Below, piece by piece: positions 28,494 to 37,504 of a stretch of DNA of 64,000 nt (positions are counted from its first letter, which is position 1; every line of letters starts with the position of its first letter). The position numbers and the translations under genes were made by a program. Location: positions 806,001 to 870,000 of the forward strand of contig NZ_JBFRXN010000001.1 in NCBI RefSeq assembly GCF_040947875.1, in the 5' to 3' direction. The notes beneath the pieces are model-generated. The model was not told the DNA's origin, searched no databases, and saw only the letters and a list, made by a program, of their open reading frames with translations. The stretch is from Pseudomonas sp. MYb118 (lineage in GTDB: Bacteria; Pseudomonadota; Gammaproteobacteria; Pseudomonadales; Pseudomonadaceae).

Positions 28494-29445
28494 GGTCTGG
28501 CTCCAGCCGATAGAAGCGACGGGCGTTGTCGGCGAACACGGCTTCCTGCACGGCGCGCCCCATGGGTGCGAGCATGCTGGCCACGCCGTCGGCAATCGTG
28601 TCGTAGGAAGCGCGCAACCCGGCCACCGGAAAATTGCTGGCGAACATGCAGCGCCCGGCCCCGAAAATCTCCAGTGCGGTCAGCACCACCACCCGGTTGT
28701 CCTCATAGCGCCAGGGCGAATCCTTGAGCCCGAACTCCGACAACTTGATGTGCACGTTGGGCTGCAAGGCCAGGGCTTCCAGGCCTTTGCGCCAGCGGGC
28801 CATGCCCTCGGGGCTGCGGTCCCAGGCGAACCCGGTGTGATTGAGGGCGATGCGGATGCGCGGAAACATCGCCGCCACCTCGGCGGCCTCGACCAGATGC
28901 CAGGGCGGCACCCGCAGGTCCCACGACAGGTCATGATCGGCCAGCCGCGAAAACCCTTCGAGCCAGCGCGGGTCCTGCATGGTGCCCGGGGCTCCGGTGA
29001 CAGAAACGTGGGGTGACGCCGAGGTCACTGGTTTCGAACGGATGCCCTTGACCAGCGGGCGGGCGGCCTGGGCGGCGAGGATGTCGGCGCTGTCCTCGCG
29101 GTCGAACCAGGCATGGGCGACGATCGCGTTCGGGAAGCCGAAGCGGGCGTGCACCTGCTCCAGCCATCGGGTCTCGGCGACCTGTTCGTCACGGGCACGC
29201 TCGGCTTCGACATGCACCGTGCCGACCAGGCGCTGGCGCTGGCTGAGGGCAAGAAACTGTTCCGGCAGGAAATCCCGGCACAGGTGGCGATAGTCACCGA
29301 GGAAAAAGTCCTCGTGGTACTCGTCCTGCAACCAGGGATAGCGGCCGTTGCCCAGGTCCCAGAGGTGGTGATGGGCGTCGATCAGCGGTAGCGCATCCGC
29401 GGCGGCCAGGCTGGGCAAGCCGTTGCGTTCTTGGAGCGTGAGCAT
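28486..29445 (-). CDS. Amidohydrolase-superfamily protein (COG3618 lactonase-like), copy 2
   Basis: 319 residues. Same family as the downstream gene: IDAHHHLWDLGNGRYPWLQ at the start, IRSKPVT in the middle, LNHTGFAWDRSPEG and FASNFPVAG near the end. The two share length and motif order, so they are tandem paralogues that may act on related lactones or work as a heteromer. The gene begins 14 bases after the thioesterase stop; the ribosome site is weak, which suggests coupling to upstream translation. Confidence 0.88.
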   Translation of the reverse strand: MLTLQERNGLPSLAAADALPLIDAHHHLWDLGNGRYPWLQDEYHEDFFLGDYRHLCRDFLPEQFLALSQRQRLVGTVHVEAERARDEQVAETRWLEQVHARFGFPNAIVAHAWFDREDSADILAAQAARPLVKGIRSKPVTSASPHVSVTGAPGTMQDPRWLEGFSRLADHDLSWDLRVPPWHLVEAAEVAAMFPRIRIALNHTGFAWDRSPEGMARWRKGLEALALQPNVHIKLSEFGLKDSPWRYEDNRVVVLTALEIFGAGRCMFASNFPVAGLRASYDTIADGVASMLAPMGRAVQEAVFADNARRFYRLEPDHE

Positions 29446-29459
29446 GGCGGCGGCCCGAC

Positions 29460-29918
29460 TCAGCGCGACGCGGCGAATTGGGACGGGCTGAGCACACCGT
29501 CCTCGACTTCGCCCGCCGCCGCAGCGTCGGCCTTGGCCTGGACGCGACTGCGCAGCTTGGCGACGTTCACCACGACCCGGGTGTGTGCGGCGGTGGCGAC
29601 CAGTTCGACGTCATCGCGCACTTCGACGTTGAAGGTGACGCTGCGACCTTCGATGCGCGTGACGGTGGCGGTAATGCTCACCGACATGCCCAGCAGCGTC
29701 GCGCCGACGTGGCGGATATCGACCGCTGCGCCGACGGTGTTCTCGCCTTCGTCGAGGAAGGTCAGCAGGTAGTCGAGGCAGGTCTGTTCGATGTCGTCCA
29801 CCAGCCGGGGCGTGGCGTAGATGCGCAGGTCCTCGCCGAGAAACGAGATGGTGCGCGGTGTGTCGACGGTCAGTCGGCGTTCGGTGGCGGTACCGGTTTG
29901 GAGTGTGGAGAAATTCAT
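29460..29918 (-). CDS. FlK-like hot-dog thioesterase
   Basis: 152 residues. The hot-dog core EDLRIYATPRLVDDIEQTCL, then GENTVGAAVDIRHVGATLLG and VATAAHTRVVVN, resembles fluoroacetyl-CoA thioesterase FlK and its relatives, which keep a T/E/H triad. It probably releases free acid from a small acyl-CoA or removes a toxic CoA ester, fitting the adjacent CoA-transferase and hydratase. GAGGTTTGCC precedes the ATG. Fluoroacetate handling itself is not implied. Confidence 0.78.
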   Translation of the reverse strand: MNFSTLQTGTATERRLTVDTPRTISFLGEDLRIYATPRLVDDIEQTCLDYLLTFLDEGENTVGAAVDIRHVGATLLGMSVSITATVTRIEGRSVTFNVEVRDDVELVATAAHTRVVVNVAKLRSRVQAKADAAAAGEVEDGVLSPSQFAASR

Positions 29919-29946
29919 GGCAAACCTCGTGGTTGAAGGGTCGAAA

Positions 29947-31845
29947 TCACTTGTTGGGCAGGAAGCCGATGGACACCCACGGCACGGCGATCAGCACCCC
30001 GAGGGCCACCACCAGCGCACCGAGATAAGGCCAGACCCGGCGCATGGCGCCGCTGGGGTCGACCTTGGCGATGGCACACGCGGCATAGAAGCCCACGCCG
30101 AACGGCGGTGCGAACAGGCCCAGGCCCATGGCGAAGATCGCCACCATCGCGTAGTGCACGTCGTTGATGCCCAGGGCCTTGGCAATCGGAAACAGCAGCG
30201 GGCCGAACAGCACGATGGCCGGGATGCCTTCCAGGAAACTGCCGAGCAGGATGAACGCCACCGCCGAAATGATCAGGAAGCCCATGGCGCCACCGGGCAC
30301 CGTGGCCATGACTTGCGCCAGTTGATGCGAGAAGCCCGATTGGGTCAGTGCCCAGGCCATGGCCGTGGCGCTGCCGATGATGATCAGGATTGCCCCGGAC
30401 AGCGATGCGGTGCTGACCAGGATCGGGTACAGCCGGCGCCAGTCGAAGCAGCGATAGCACAGCAGGCCGACGATGAAGGTGTAGGCGACGCCGATGGCGG
30501 CGACTTCGGTGGCGGTGGCCACGCCTTCGACCACCGCCGTGCGGATCACGAAGGGCAGGGCCAGTGCGGGCAGGGCCAGCAGCAGCGAGTGGCCGATTTC
30601 CTTGCCCGAGGCGCGTTTGCCCGTGGACGCCTGGCCCTTGCGGTTCTTCCACCAGATCACCGCCGCCATGGCGATTGCGCCGACCACCGCCGGCATGAAG
30701 CCACCGGTGAACAGCGCGGAAATCGACACGCCGGTGACCGAACCGATGGTGATCAGCACCAGGCTCGGCGGGATGGTTTCCGACATGGCGCCGGAGGCAT
30801 TGAGCATCGCCACCAGTTCGTTTTCATCTTCGCCGCGCTTCTTCATTTCCGGGAACAACGCCGGGGCGATGGCCGCCATGTCCGCCGCTTTCGAGCCGGA
30901 AATACCCGAGATCAGGTAGATCGCGCCAATCAGCACATAGGACAGGCCGCCACGCACGTGACCGATCAACGAGCACAGGAAGCGGATCATCGCCCGCGCC
31001 ATGCCCATGGCCTCGATCAGCGCGCCGAGGAACACGAACAGCGGGATCGCCAGCAGAATCAGGCTGGCCATGCCTTCGTCCATCCGCCCGACCACCAGGC
31101 TCAGCGGCGTGCTGGTCATGCTCGACAGGTACGCCACCGTCGCCAGGCCGAACGCGACCATGATCGGCACGCCGATGACGATCATCGCCATCACCCCAAT
31201 CATGAAAAAGATCACCAGGTTCCAGTTGCCCATCAACAGCATCGTGCTTTCGCCTACCCACAACAGCGCGCCGAGGGACGCGAGCATCGCCACCGACACC
31301 GAGAAGTCGATCAACCGCGCCCGGGTCAGCAGGCGGGCGACGCAGGTCATCAGCATCAGGCTCAGGCCGACGGCAATGGCTGATACGCGAAAGGCGTTGG
31401 GGATTTCCAGGGCGGCGGTGGTGATGATCCATTCGTCGCTGACGTACTCCCACGCCGGGGTGAACAACAGCCCGATGAACGTGATGACGATTACCGCGCC
31501 GAGGGTGTCGACGAATTCACGCTTTTCCACCGAGAGCCGCGCGATGAACGAGGTCAGGCGCATGTGCTCGCCGCGCCGCATCGCCACCACCGAGCCGAGC
31601 ATCGCCAGCCACAGGAACAGCAGCGATGCCAGTTCGTCACCCCAGACGATCGGCTGGTTGAGCACGTAGCGCGAAAACACGTTGCAGAACAGCAGGGCGA
31701 CTTCGACCACCACCAGCAACGCCGCGCTGCCCTCGGTCAGCCAGCGCAGGCCGGTGTCGAGTGCGCGGCCCAGGCGAAAGGTGGCCTGGCGGGGGCTGAG
31801 TCCTTCAGCAGGGGGAACGTCCGTCATAGGTATCTCGTTTTTCAT
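29947..31845 (-). CDS. TRAP transporter fused small and large permease subunits (DctQM)
   Basis: 632 residues. The first about 190 residues are a DctQ-type four-helix subunit (WGDELASLLFLWLAMLGSV), and the remainder a DctM-type subunit of about 12 helices (MIGVMAMIVIGVPIMVAFGL, KAADMAAIAPALFPEMKKRG). A single polypeptide with both subunits is a known arrangement. Uses an ion gradient to import the ligand delivered by the DctP protein encoded 15 bases upstream. GGAGA precedes the start. Confidence 0.94.
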   Translation of the reverse strand: MKNEIPMTDVPPAEGLSPRQATFRLGRALDTGLRWLTEGSAALLVVVEVALLFCNVFSRYVLNQPIVWGDELASLLFLWLAMLGSVVAMRRGEHMRLTSFIARLSVEKREFVDTLGAVIVITFIGLLFTPAWEYVSDEWIITTAALEIPNAFRVSAIAVGLSLMLMTCVARLLTRARLIDFSVSVAMLASLGALLWVGESTMLLMGNWNLVIFFMIGVMAMIVIGVPIMVAFGLATVAYLSSMTSTPLSLVVGRMDEGMASLILLAIPLFVFLGALIEAMGMARAMIRFLCSLIGHVRGGLSYVLIGAIYLISGISGSKAADMAAIAPALFPEMKKRGEDENELVAMLNASGAMSETIPPSLVLITIGSVTGVSISALFTGGFMPAVVGAIAMAAVIWWKNRKGQASTGKRASGKEIGHSLLLALPALALPFVIRTAVVEGVATATEVAAIGVAYTFIVGLLCYRCFDWRRLYPILVSTASLSGAILIIIGSATAMAWALTQSGFSHQLAQVMATVPGGAMGFLIISAVAFILLGSFLEGIPAIVLFGPLLFPIAKALGINDVHYAMVAIFAMGLGLFAPPFGVGFYAACAIAKVDPSGAMRRVWPYLGALVVALGVLIAVPWVSIGFLPNK

Positions 31846-31860
31846 GACTGTGTCTCCGGC

Positions 31861-32904
31861 TTAGGACAGTTGACCCGCGTACTGCTCGAGCAGGCCCCAG
31901 GCTTCCGCGCCGTACTTTTCCTTCCACTGGGTGTAGAAGCCCTTGGCTTGCAGGTCGGCGCGGAACAATGAGCGGTCGACCTTGTTGAAGGTGATGCCGT
32001 GGGCGGTAAGGGACGGCTCCAGGCTGGCGTTGAGGTCGATCACCTGCTGGCGCTGGACCAGGGCGGCGGCGTTGATCTGCCGCGAGACGATTTCCTGCAC
32101 GTCGGCGGGCAACTTGGGGAAGGTCTTGCCGGATGCGACGATCCAGAACCCGCCCCAGATGTGGTCGGTCATGGAGCAGAATTTCTGCACTTCGTAGAAG
32201 CGTGCCGACTCGACCACCACCAGCGGGTTTTCCTGGCCGTCGACCACTTTGGTCTGCAACGCCGAGTAGGTTTCGTTGATGCTGATACCGGTCGGCGAGG
32301 CGCCCAGGGCACTGAACATCGACGTCCACAACGGGCTCACCAGGACGCGCAGCTTGAAGCCGGCGAGGTCCTGCGGCGTGTTGATCGGTCGGGTCGAACT
32401 GGTGATCTGGCGGAAGCCGTTGTTCCAGACTTTCTCCATCGGGATCAGCCCGACCTTGGCGGTCTTCGCCCGCAGGTGCTCGCCGAGCTTGCCGTCCAGG
32501 GCCGACCAGACGCTGTCGTAGTCCTTGAAGGCGAACGGCATGCTTTCGATCGACATCACCGGCACCAGGGTCGACAGAATCGCGCCGGGCAATGGAATGA
32601 AGTCGATGGCGCCGGCCCGGACCTGGGACAGCATGTCGGTGTCGCCACCCATGGCGCCGTTGGCGTATACCTGCAGGTCGACCGCGCCGTTGGTTTCCGC
32701 CTTGATGGCTTGCGAGGCGGCTTTCATCTGCTGGTTCAGCGGGTGGGTGTCGGGCAGGCTGCTGGTGTAGCGCAGCACGATGGGTTTGGTCGCGGCGAAG
32801 ACGCCGGAGGGCAGCAGGCTGGCGGCGAACGCGCCGCCCACGGTGGCGCCGGCAGAAACCAGGAAGGATCGGCGGCTGACGGACTCGGTCAAGATACGGC
32901 TCAT
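31861..32904 (-). CDS. TRAP transporter solute-binding protein (DctP)
   Basis: 347 residues from the ATG at 32904; the longer frame to 33000 runs through a REP and is rejected. The N-terminus SRRSFLVSAGATVGG is a twin-arginine signal. The mature part has the DctP pattern LRYTSSLPDTHPLNQQMKA and the central ligand-binding region around LAGFKLRVLVSPL. Binds an organic acid in the periplasm. The leader AACAACAACAAAAACAA sits next to the ribosome site, a strong candidate Hfq/Crc target. Confidence 0.93.
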   Translation of the reverse strand: MSRILTESVSRRSFLVSAGATVGGAFAASLLPSGVFAATKPIVLRYTSSLPDTHPLNQQMKAASQAIKAETNGAVDLQVYANGAMGGDTDMLSQVRAGAIDFIPLPGAILSTLVPVMSIESMPFAFKDYDSVWSALDGKLGEHLRAKTAKVGLIPMEKVWNNGFRQITSSTRPINTPQDLAGFKLRVLVSPLWTSMFSALGASPTGISINETYSALQTKVVDGQENPLVVVESARFYEVQKFCSMTDHIWGGFWIVASGKTFPKLPADVQEIVSRQINAAALVQRQQVIDLNASLEPSLTAHGITFNKVDRSLFRADLQAKGFYTQWKEKYGAEAWGLLEQYAGQLS

Positions 32905-32940
32905 GATGTTCACCTTCTTGTTTTTGTTGTTGTTCTGATG

Positions 32941-33033
32941 CCTGTAGGAGCGAGCTTGCTCGCGATGCGGTGTGTCAATCAGCATCGGGTCGCCTGACAC
33001 ACCTGATCGCGAGCAAGCTCGCTCCTACAGGGG
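32941..33033. repeat. REP pair (REPIN), T subtype, inside an operon
   Basis: Arms TGTAGGAGCGAGCTTGCTCG and the inverted GAGCAAGCTCGCTCCTACA between the CoA-transferase and DctP genes, which are transcribed in the same direction. Confidence 0.95.
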
Positions 33034-33035
33034 GG

Positions 33036-34244
33036 TTACGAAGCGAGTGCCACGACGGCCTGGGTGCGAATCAGTTCGTCGATTTCGTCCTGCGCATAGC
33101 CACTTTCCTTGAGCACCTCGCGGGTGTGTTCGCCGAGCAGCGGCGCCGGGCGGCTGGTCGCTGGTGCGGTGTTGTCCATGTCGGAGAAGTGGATCGGCAG
33201 CCCCATGCCGCGGACCTTGCCCTCGGTGGGGTGGTCGGTTTCCACCACCATGCCGCGCGCCTGGGTCTGCGGATGCGCCAGTGCCGCCGCGATGTCCAGG
33301 ACCGGTCCGGCCGGCAGGCCGAGGCTGTCGAACAACACCATCCATTGATCGGTGGTGCGCGCGACCAGCACTTCATTGAGGATTTCCACCAGGGCCAGGC
33401 GGTGCTCCATGCGCAAGGCGTTGCTGGCGAAGCGCGGATCGGCCTTGAGTTGCGGCACGGCCAGCGCCTCGACCAGTCGTTCGTAGTTGGCCTGGTTGGC
33501 GGCACCGATGTTGATCCAGCCGTCCGCGGTGCGGAACACTTGATACGGCGCACTGGTGGAGTTGGCCGAGCCCATCTTCGGCAGGATGGTGCCGTCGGCG
33601 AAATACGCCGCTGCCGGCCAGTACATCTGTTGCAGGCCGGCCTCGAACAGCGAGGTATCGACCATCTGCCCCAGCCCGGTGCGTTGTTTGGCGGCGTAGG
33701 CGGCGCAGATGCCGAGGGCGGCGAGGATTCCGGAGTTGATGTCGGCCACGGGCGAACCGGCCTTGACCGGCTCGCGCCCGGCTTCACCGGTCATGCTCAT
33801 CATGCCGCTCATGCCCTGGGCGATCAGGTCGAAGCCGCCTTTGTCGCCGAACGGACCGCTGCGTCCGTAACCGGAAATCGCGCAGTAAATCAGGCCGGGG
33901 TTGAGGGTCTTGAGGGTGTCGTAACCCAGGCCGAATTTTTCCATGGTGCCGGCGCGGTAGTTCTCCGTGACCACGTCAGCCTCCATCAGCAGGCGACGCA
34001 GCACGTCACGCCCGCCGTCGGTCTTGAGGTTCAGGCCGATCCCGCGCTTGTTGCGGTTGACCACCATGAACGACGCCGACTCACCGCTGGCCATGATCGG
34101 CGAGAAGCGCCGCGAGTCGTCGCCGTCCGGGACTTTCTCGACCTTCACCACGTCCGCGCCCATGTCGGCGAGCATCATGCCGCACACCGGCCCGGACATG
34201 ATGTGAGCCAGTTCTACCACGCGCATTCCTGTCAGCGGTCCCAT
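33036..34244 (-). CDS. CaiB/BaiF-family CoA-transferase
   Basis: 402 residues, class III CoA-transferase. Start MGPLTGMRVVELAHIMSGP and the motif PVADINSGILAALG with the catalytic aspartate D168 are typical. It moves CoA between carboxylic acids, activating the imported substrate without ATP. GAGG precedes the ATG, which follows the enoyl-CoA hydratase stop by one base. With hydratase, thioesterase and alcohol dehydrogenase it outlines a CoA-dependent pathway of a small dicarboxylic or hydroxy acid. Confidence 0.93.
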   Translation of the reverse strand: MGPLTGMRVVELAHIMSGPVCGMMLADMGADVVKVEKVPDGDDSRRFSPIMASGESASFMVVNRNKRGIGLNLKTDGGRDVLRRLLMEADVVTENYRAGTMEKFGLGYDTLKTLNPGLIYCAISGYGRSGPFGDKGGFDLIAQGMSGMMSMTGEAGREPVKAGSPVADINSGILAALGICAAYAAKQRTGLGQMVDTSLFEAGLQQMYWPAAAYFADGTILPKMGSANSTSAPYQVFRTADGWINIGAANQANYERLVEALAVPQLKADPRFASNALRMEHRLALVEILNEVLVARTTDQWMVLFDSLGLPAGPVLDIAAALAHPQTQARGMVVETDHPTEGKVRGMGLPIHFSDMDNTAPATSRPAPLLGEHTREVLKESGYAQDEIDELIRTQAVVALAS

Positions 34245-34245
34245 G

Positions 34246-35025
34246 TCATTTGCCCTCGAATTGTGGTTTGGTCTTGGCGATGAACGCGTTCAGGCCAGTC
34301 TGGAAATCGTTGCTGTCATAGCAGGCGTAGCTGTCGTCGATCTGCTCGACGGTGGGGGGCACGCCGGCCTCCAGTTGTCGCGCTGCCTGGCGATGCCAGC
34401 GGGCAACCAGTGGCGCGCCCTGGCTGATGCGCCGGGCGGTGGCGAGCGTTTCGGCCTGCACCTCGGCATCGGCGACGACGCGGGTCACGAGGTTTTTCAC
34501 GTAGGCGTCCTGGGCATCGAGGATCCGCCCTTCGAGCAGGATCTCCAGGGTCGTCGAGCGTCCGGCGAGCGCCACCAGCCCGGCCATTTCGTCGTAGGAC
34601 ATGACCAGCCCGAGCTTGCCGACCGGCGCGCCGAAGCGGCTGGACGTGCCACAGATGCGCAGGTCGCACAGGGCGGCGATTTCCAGGCCGCCACCGACAC
34701 ACACGCCGTGGATCATCGCGATCACCGGGTGCGGGCAGTCGGCGACCGCACGCATGGCGGCCGACGTCACTTCGGCGTAGTGGCGGGCCTGGGCCGGGTT
34801 GGCGCGTACCGCGGGGAATTCACCGACGTCGGCGCCGGCGGCGAAGGCCTGTTCGCCGGCGCCGCGCAACACGACGCAGCGCACGCTGAGGTCGGCGGAC
34901 AGTTCGGTCATGACATCACCCAGGTCCTGCCACATGGACAGGGTGAGGGCGTTCATCTTGCCCGGATGGCTTAGGGTGACGATGGCAATGGCTTCTTGCC
35001 GTTCGATAAGGACGGTGGGCTTCAT
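34246..35025 (-). CDS. Enoyl-CoA hydratase/isomerase family protein
   Basis: 259 residues from the ATG at 35025; the longer frame to 35115 would overlap the upstream alcohol dehydrogenase. Crotonase features: AAGADVGEF and HGVCVGGGLEIAALCDLR for the oxyanion hole, then ASSRFGAPVGKLG-type substrate loop (SSRFGAPVGKLGLVMSYDEM). Likely hydrates an enoyl-CoA produced after CoA transfer. AACAACAATAAAACA lies in the 5' region. Confidence 0.9.
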   Translation of the reverse strand: MKPTVLIERQEAIAIVTLSHPGKMNALTLSMWQDLGDVMTELSADLSVRCVVLRGAGEQAFAAGADVGEFPAVRANPAQARHYAEVTSAAMRAVADCPHPVIAMIHGVCVGGGLEIAALCDLRICGTSSRFGAPVGKLGLVMSYDEMAGLVALAGRSTTLEILLEGRILDAQDAYVKNLVTRVVADAEVQAETLATARRISQGAPLVARWHRQAARQLEAGVPPTVEQIDDSYACYDSNDFQTGLNAFIAKTKPQFEGK

Positions 35026-35098
35026 GATGGTTCCGCTGACGCCGGCGTGGCCGGCGACGCGGATGCCTCCTGTTTTATTGTTGTTGGGCAGCAGCGGC

Positions 35099-36238
35099 TT
35101 ACAGCGATTGTTCAAGCATCGACAGGTAGTCCGCGCCGGACGCTTCGCGTGGGTTGGTCTTGTGGCTGTGATCGTGCAGGGCGCCTTCGACGATGCCGGC
35201 GAACAGGCTCGGGTCCACCCCGATCTGGCTCAGGCGGGTCGGCAGGCCCAGGCGTCGGGTCAGGTCCTCGATGGCCAGGCCGATGTCGGCGTCGGCCGCG
35301 AGGCCCATGGCGTGGCGCAGGCGTTCGAGCTTGCGTTCGTCACGCACGGTCGGGGCGTCGGCGTTGAAGTCGACCACCGCCGGCAGGAAAATCGCGTTCA
35401 AGGTGCCGTGGTGCAGCTTCGGATTGATCCCGCCCAGGGCGTGGGACAGGCTGTGCACGCACCCCAGGCCTTTCTGGAACGCCAGTGCGCCCTGCATCGA
35501 CGCGCTCATCATGTTCATCCGCGCTTCGCGGTCGCCGGGTTCGGCGGTGGCGCGCTCGATGTGTTCCCAGGCCCGGCGCAAGCCGTCGAGGGCGATGCCG
35601 TCGGCGGCGGGGTTGAAGGCCGGGGCCATGAAGGTCTCGATGCAGTGGGCAATCGCGTCCATGCCGGTGGCGGCGGTCAGCATGGCCGGCAGGCCCAGGG
35701 TCAGTTCTGGATCGCAGATGGCCACCCGGGGCACGACATAGGGGGAGATCACACCGACCTTGCGCCCGTCGTCGAGAATCAGGATGGCGCCGCGCCCGAC
35801 TTCGCTGCCGGTGCCCGCGGTGGTCGGGATTGCAATCAACGGGGCGGTGGCGGCGGTGATGCGATCCAGGCCGCCTTCGATGACGGCAAAGCTTTGCAGC
35901 GGGCCGTCGTGGGTGGCGCAGACGGCCACGCCCTTGGCCAGGTCGATGGAGGAACCACCGCCGACGGCGATGATGCCGTTGCACTCGCCCTGGTGGTAGT
36001 GCGCCACGGCTTCACGCACGGCGTGTTCGTTCGGGTTGGGCGGGGTGGCGTCGAAAATCGTCGGGGCACGGTCGGCGCCCAGGGCGGCGATGACTTTGTC
36101 GACGATCCCGGCGTTGCGCACGCCGACGTCGGTGACGATCAGGGGGCGGGTGATGCCGGCACGTTCGGCTTCTGCCGCCAGGTGTTGCAGGCTGTCATAG
36201 CCGAACTGGATTTTGGTGATGTAATTGATGAGTGACAT
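35099..36238 (-). CDS. Iron-containing alcohol dehydrogenase
   Basis: 379 residues, group III ADH. NAD-binding GGGSSIDLAKG, the metal ligands in GMDAIAHCIE and GCVHSLSHALGG followed by HHGTLNA are complete. Could oxidise a hydroxy acid to a semialdehyde (for example 4-hydroxybutyrate-type) or act as a maleylacetate-reductase-like enzyme. First gene of the leftward operon, facing the LysR gene across 175 bases. The leader contains AACAATAA (complement of 36262-36270). Confidence 0.93.
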   Translation of the reverse strand: MSLINYITKIQFGYDSLQHLAAEAERAGITRPLIVTDVGVRNAGIVDKVIAALGADRAPTIFDATPPNPNEHAVREAVAHYHQGECNGIIAVGGGSSIDLAKGVAVCATHDGPLQSFAVIEGGLDRITAATAPLIAIPTTAGTGSEVGRGAILILDDGRKVGVISPYVVPRVAICDPELTLGLPAMLTAATGMDAIAHCIETFMAPAFNPAADGIALDGLRRAWEHIERATAEPGDREARMNMMSASMQGALAFQKGLGCVHSLSHALGGINPKLHHGTLNAIFLPAVVDFNADAPTVRDERKLERLRHAMGLAADADIGLAIEDLTRRLGLPTRLSQIGVDPSLFAGIVEGALHDHSHKTNPREASGADYLSMLEQSL

Positions 36239-36413
36239 GATTCACCACAAGTTATACAGGATTGTTATTGTTGCAACCGGTCATGGGCGGGAGGGCTTAC
36301 GCTCTCTGGTCAAACCCGTTGCATTGCCTGGTTGTGGGGTGGACTATAGGGCCGTCCTGGCCAGCCTCGATACTGACAACTTTCGATACCTCTATAACTT
36401 TTAGTTAACCCTG

Positions 36414-37337
36414 ATGACGCCCTCACTGAACTCGATCATGTCCCGCCTGCACATCAAGCAACTGCGTTTGCTGATTGCCCTTGATGAACACGGCTCCTTG
36501 CTCGGCGCGGCCAAACAGGTCGCGCTGACCCAACCTGGCGCCAGCAAGGCGCTGCAGGAAATTGAAACCACCTTCGGTACCTCGTTGTTCACCCGCACTA
36601 ACCGCGGGCTTGAACCCAACGATGCCGGGCGCTCGGTCATCCGCTACGCGCGCCTGATCCAGACCGACCTGGCGCACCTGCGCGAAGAGATCATCGGCAT
36701 CATGAGCGGCGAGGGCGGGCGCGTGTCGGTCGGCACCATCATGGGCGCCGTGCCGTTGCTGACCACGGCCATCAGCCGGGTGATCGCCGACCACCCCAAG
36801 CTGTCCATCGAGATCGTCGAGGACACCAGCGCCGCGCTGCTCAGCCAGCTCGATGCCGGGCGCCTGGACCTGGCGATCTGCCGCACCACCATCAGCAACA
36901 CCCCCTACCTGTACGAAAGCGCCACGTTCGTCGAAGAAACCCTGGCGGTGATCGCCAGTACCCAGCACCCGTTCGCCTATGCCCGACAGTTATCGCTCAA
37001 GGACCTGGTGGATTACCGTTGGGTCGTCTACCGCGCCAACATGCCGATGCGCCTGCTGCTGGAGCGCGAGTTCCATGAGGCGGACCTGCGTTTTCCGGTG
37101 CACCTGCTGGAAACCACCTCGGCCTTCGCCACCCTGTCGCTGTTGCAGGAAAACCCGACTCTGGTCGCGCTGGTCTCGACCGACGTGGCGAAGTTCTGCT
37201 CCGGCTACGGCTTCACCACCACGCTGCCGCTGCCCATCACCTCGCGCAGCGAACCCTATGAACTGGTGTCGCGCAAAGGCGTGCCGGACTCACCGGCGGC
37301 GCGGCTGCTGCGCGAGGCGCTGCTCAATCCCGCGTGA
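36414..37337 (+). CDS. LysR-family transcriptional regulator
   Basis: 307 residues. N-terminal helix-turn-helix IKQLRLLIALDEHGSLLGAA with VALTQPGASKALQEIE, then a type 2 periplasmic-binding-like effector domain (VGTIMGAVPLLTTAISRVI). Divergent from the alcohol dehydrogenase-led operon, the classic layout for a LysR activator of the adjacent catabolic genes. A second ATG at 36438 (MSRLHIKQLR) is an alternative start; neither has a strong ribosome site. Confidence 0.92.
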   Translation: MTPSLNSIMSRLHIKQLRLLIALDEHGSLLGAAKQVALTQPGASKALQEIETTFGTSLFTRTNRGLEPNDAGRSVIRYARLIQTDLAHLREEIIGIMSGEGGRVSVGTIMGAVPLLTTAISRVIADHPKLSIEIVEDTSAALLSQLDAGRLDLAICRTTISNTPYLYESATFVEETLAVIASTQHPFAYARQLSLKDLVDYRWVVYRANMPMRLLLEREFHEADLRFPVHLLETTSAFATLSLLQENPTLVALVSTDVAKFCSGYGFTTTLPLPITSRSEPYELVSRKGVPDSPAARLLREALLNPA

Positions 37338-37504
37338 CATCCCTGTCGGTGATAGTGCCCGCCATCGAGGGCGAGCATTCGTGCGATTCAGGCAAAATTG
37401 ATTTGTGACGGCGGCGGTGTTTGCGCCGCTTCAAGCTCGCGATACTCGACGGGATTTTGCCTGCCCACTCACTGGCCCCGGATGGCCATCGCGAGGTTTG
37501 AACC

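Noticed and set aside
29460..29918. Fluoroacetate resistance gene flK
   Set aside because: Family resemblance only; no fluorometabolite genes nearby and the catabolic operon offers a simpler role.
31861..33000. Longer start for the DctP protein at 33000
   Set aside because: The extra N-terminus is read from a REP pair and would bury the Tat signal.
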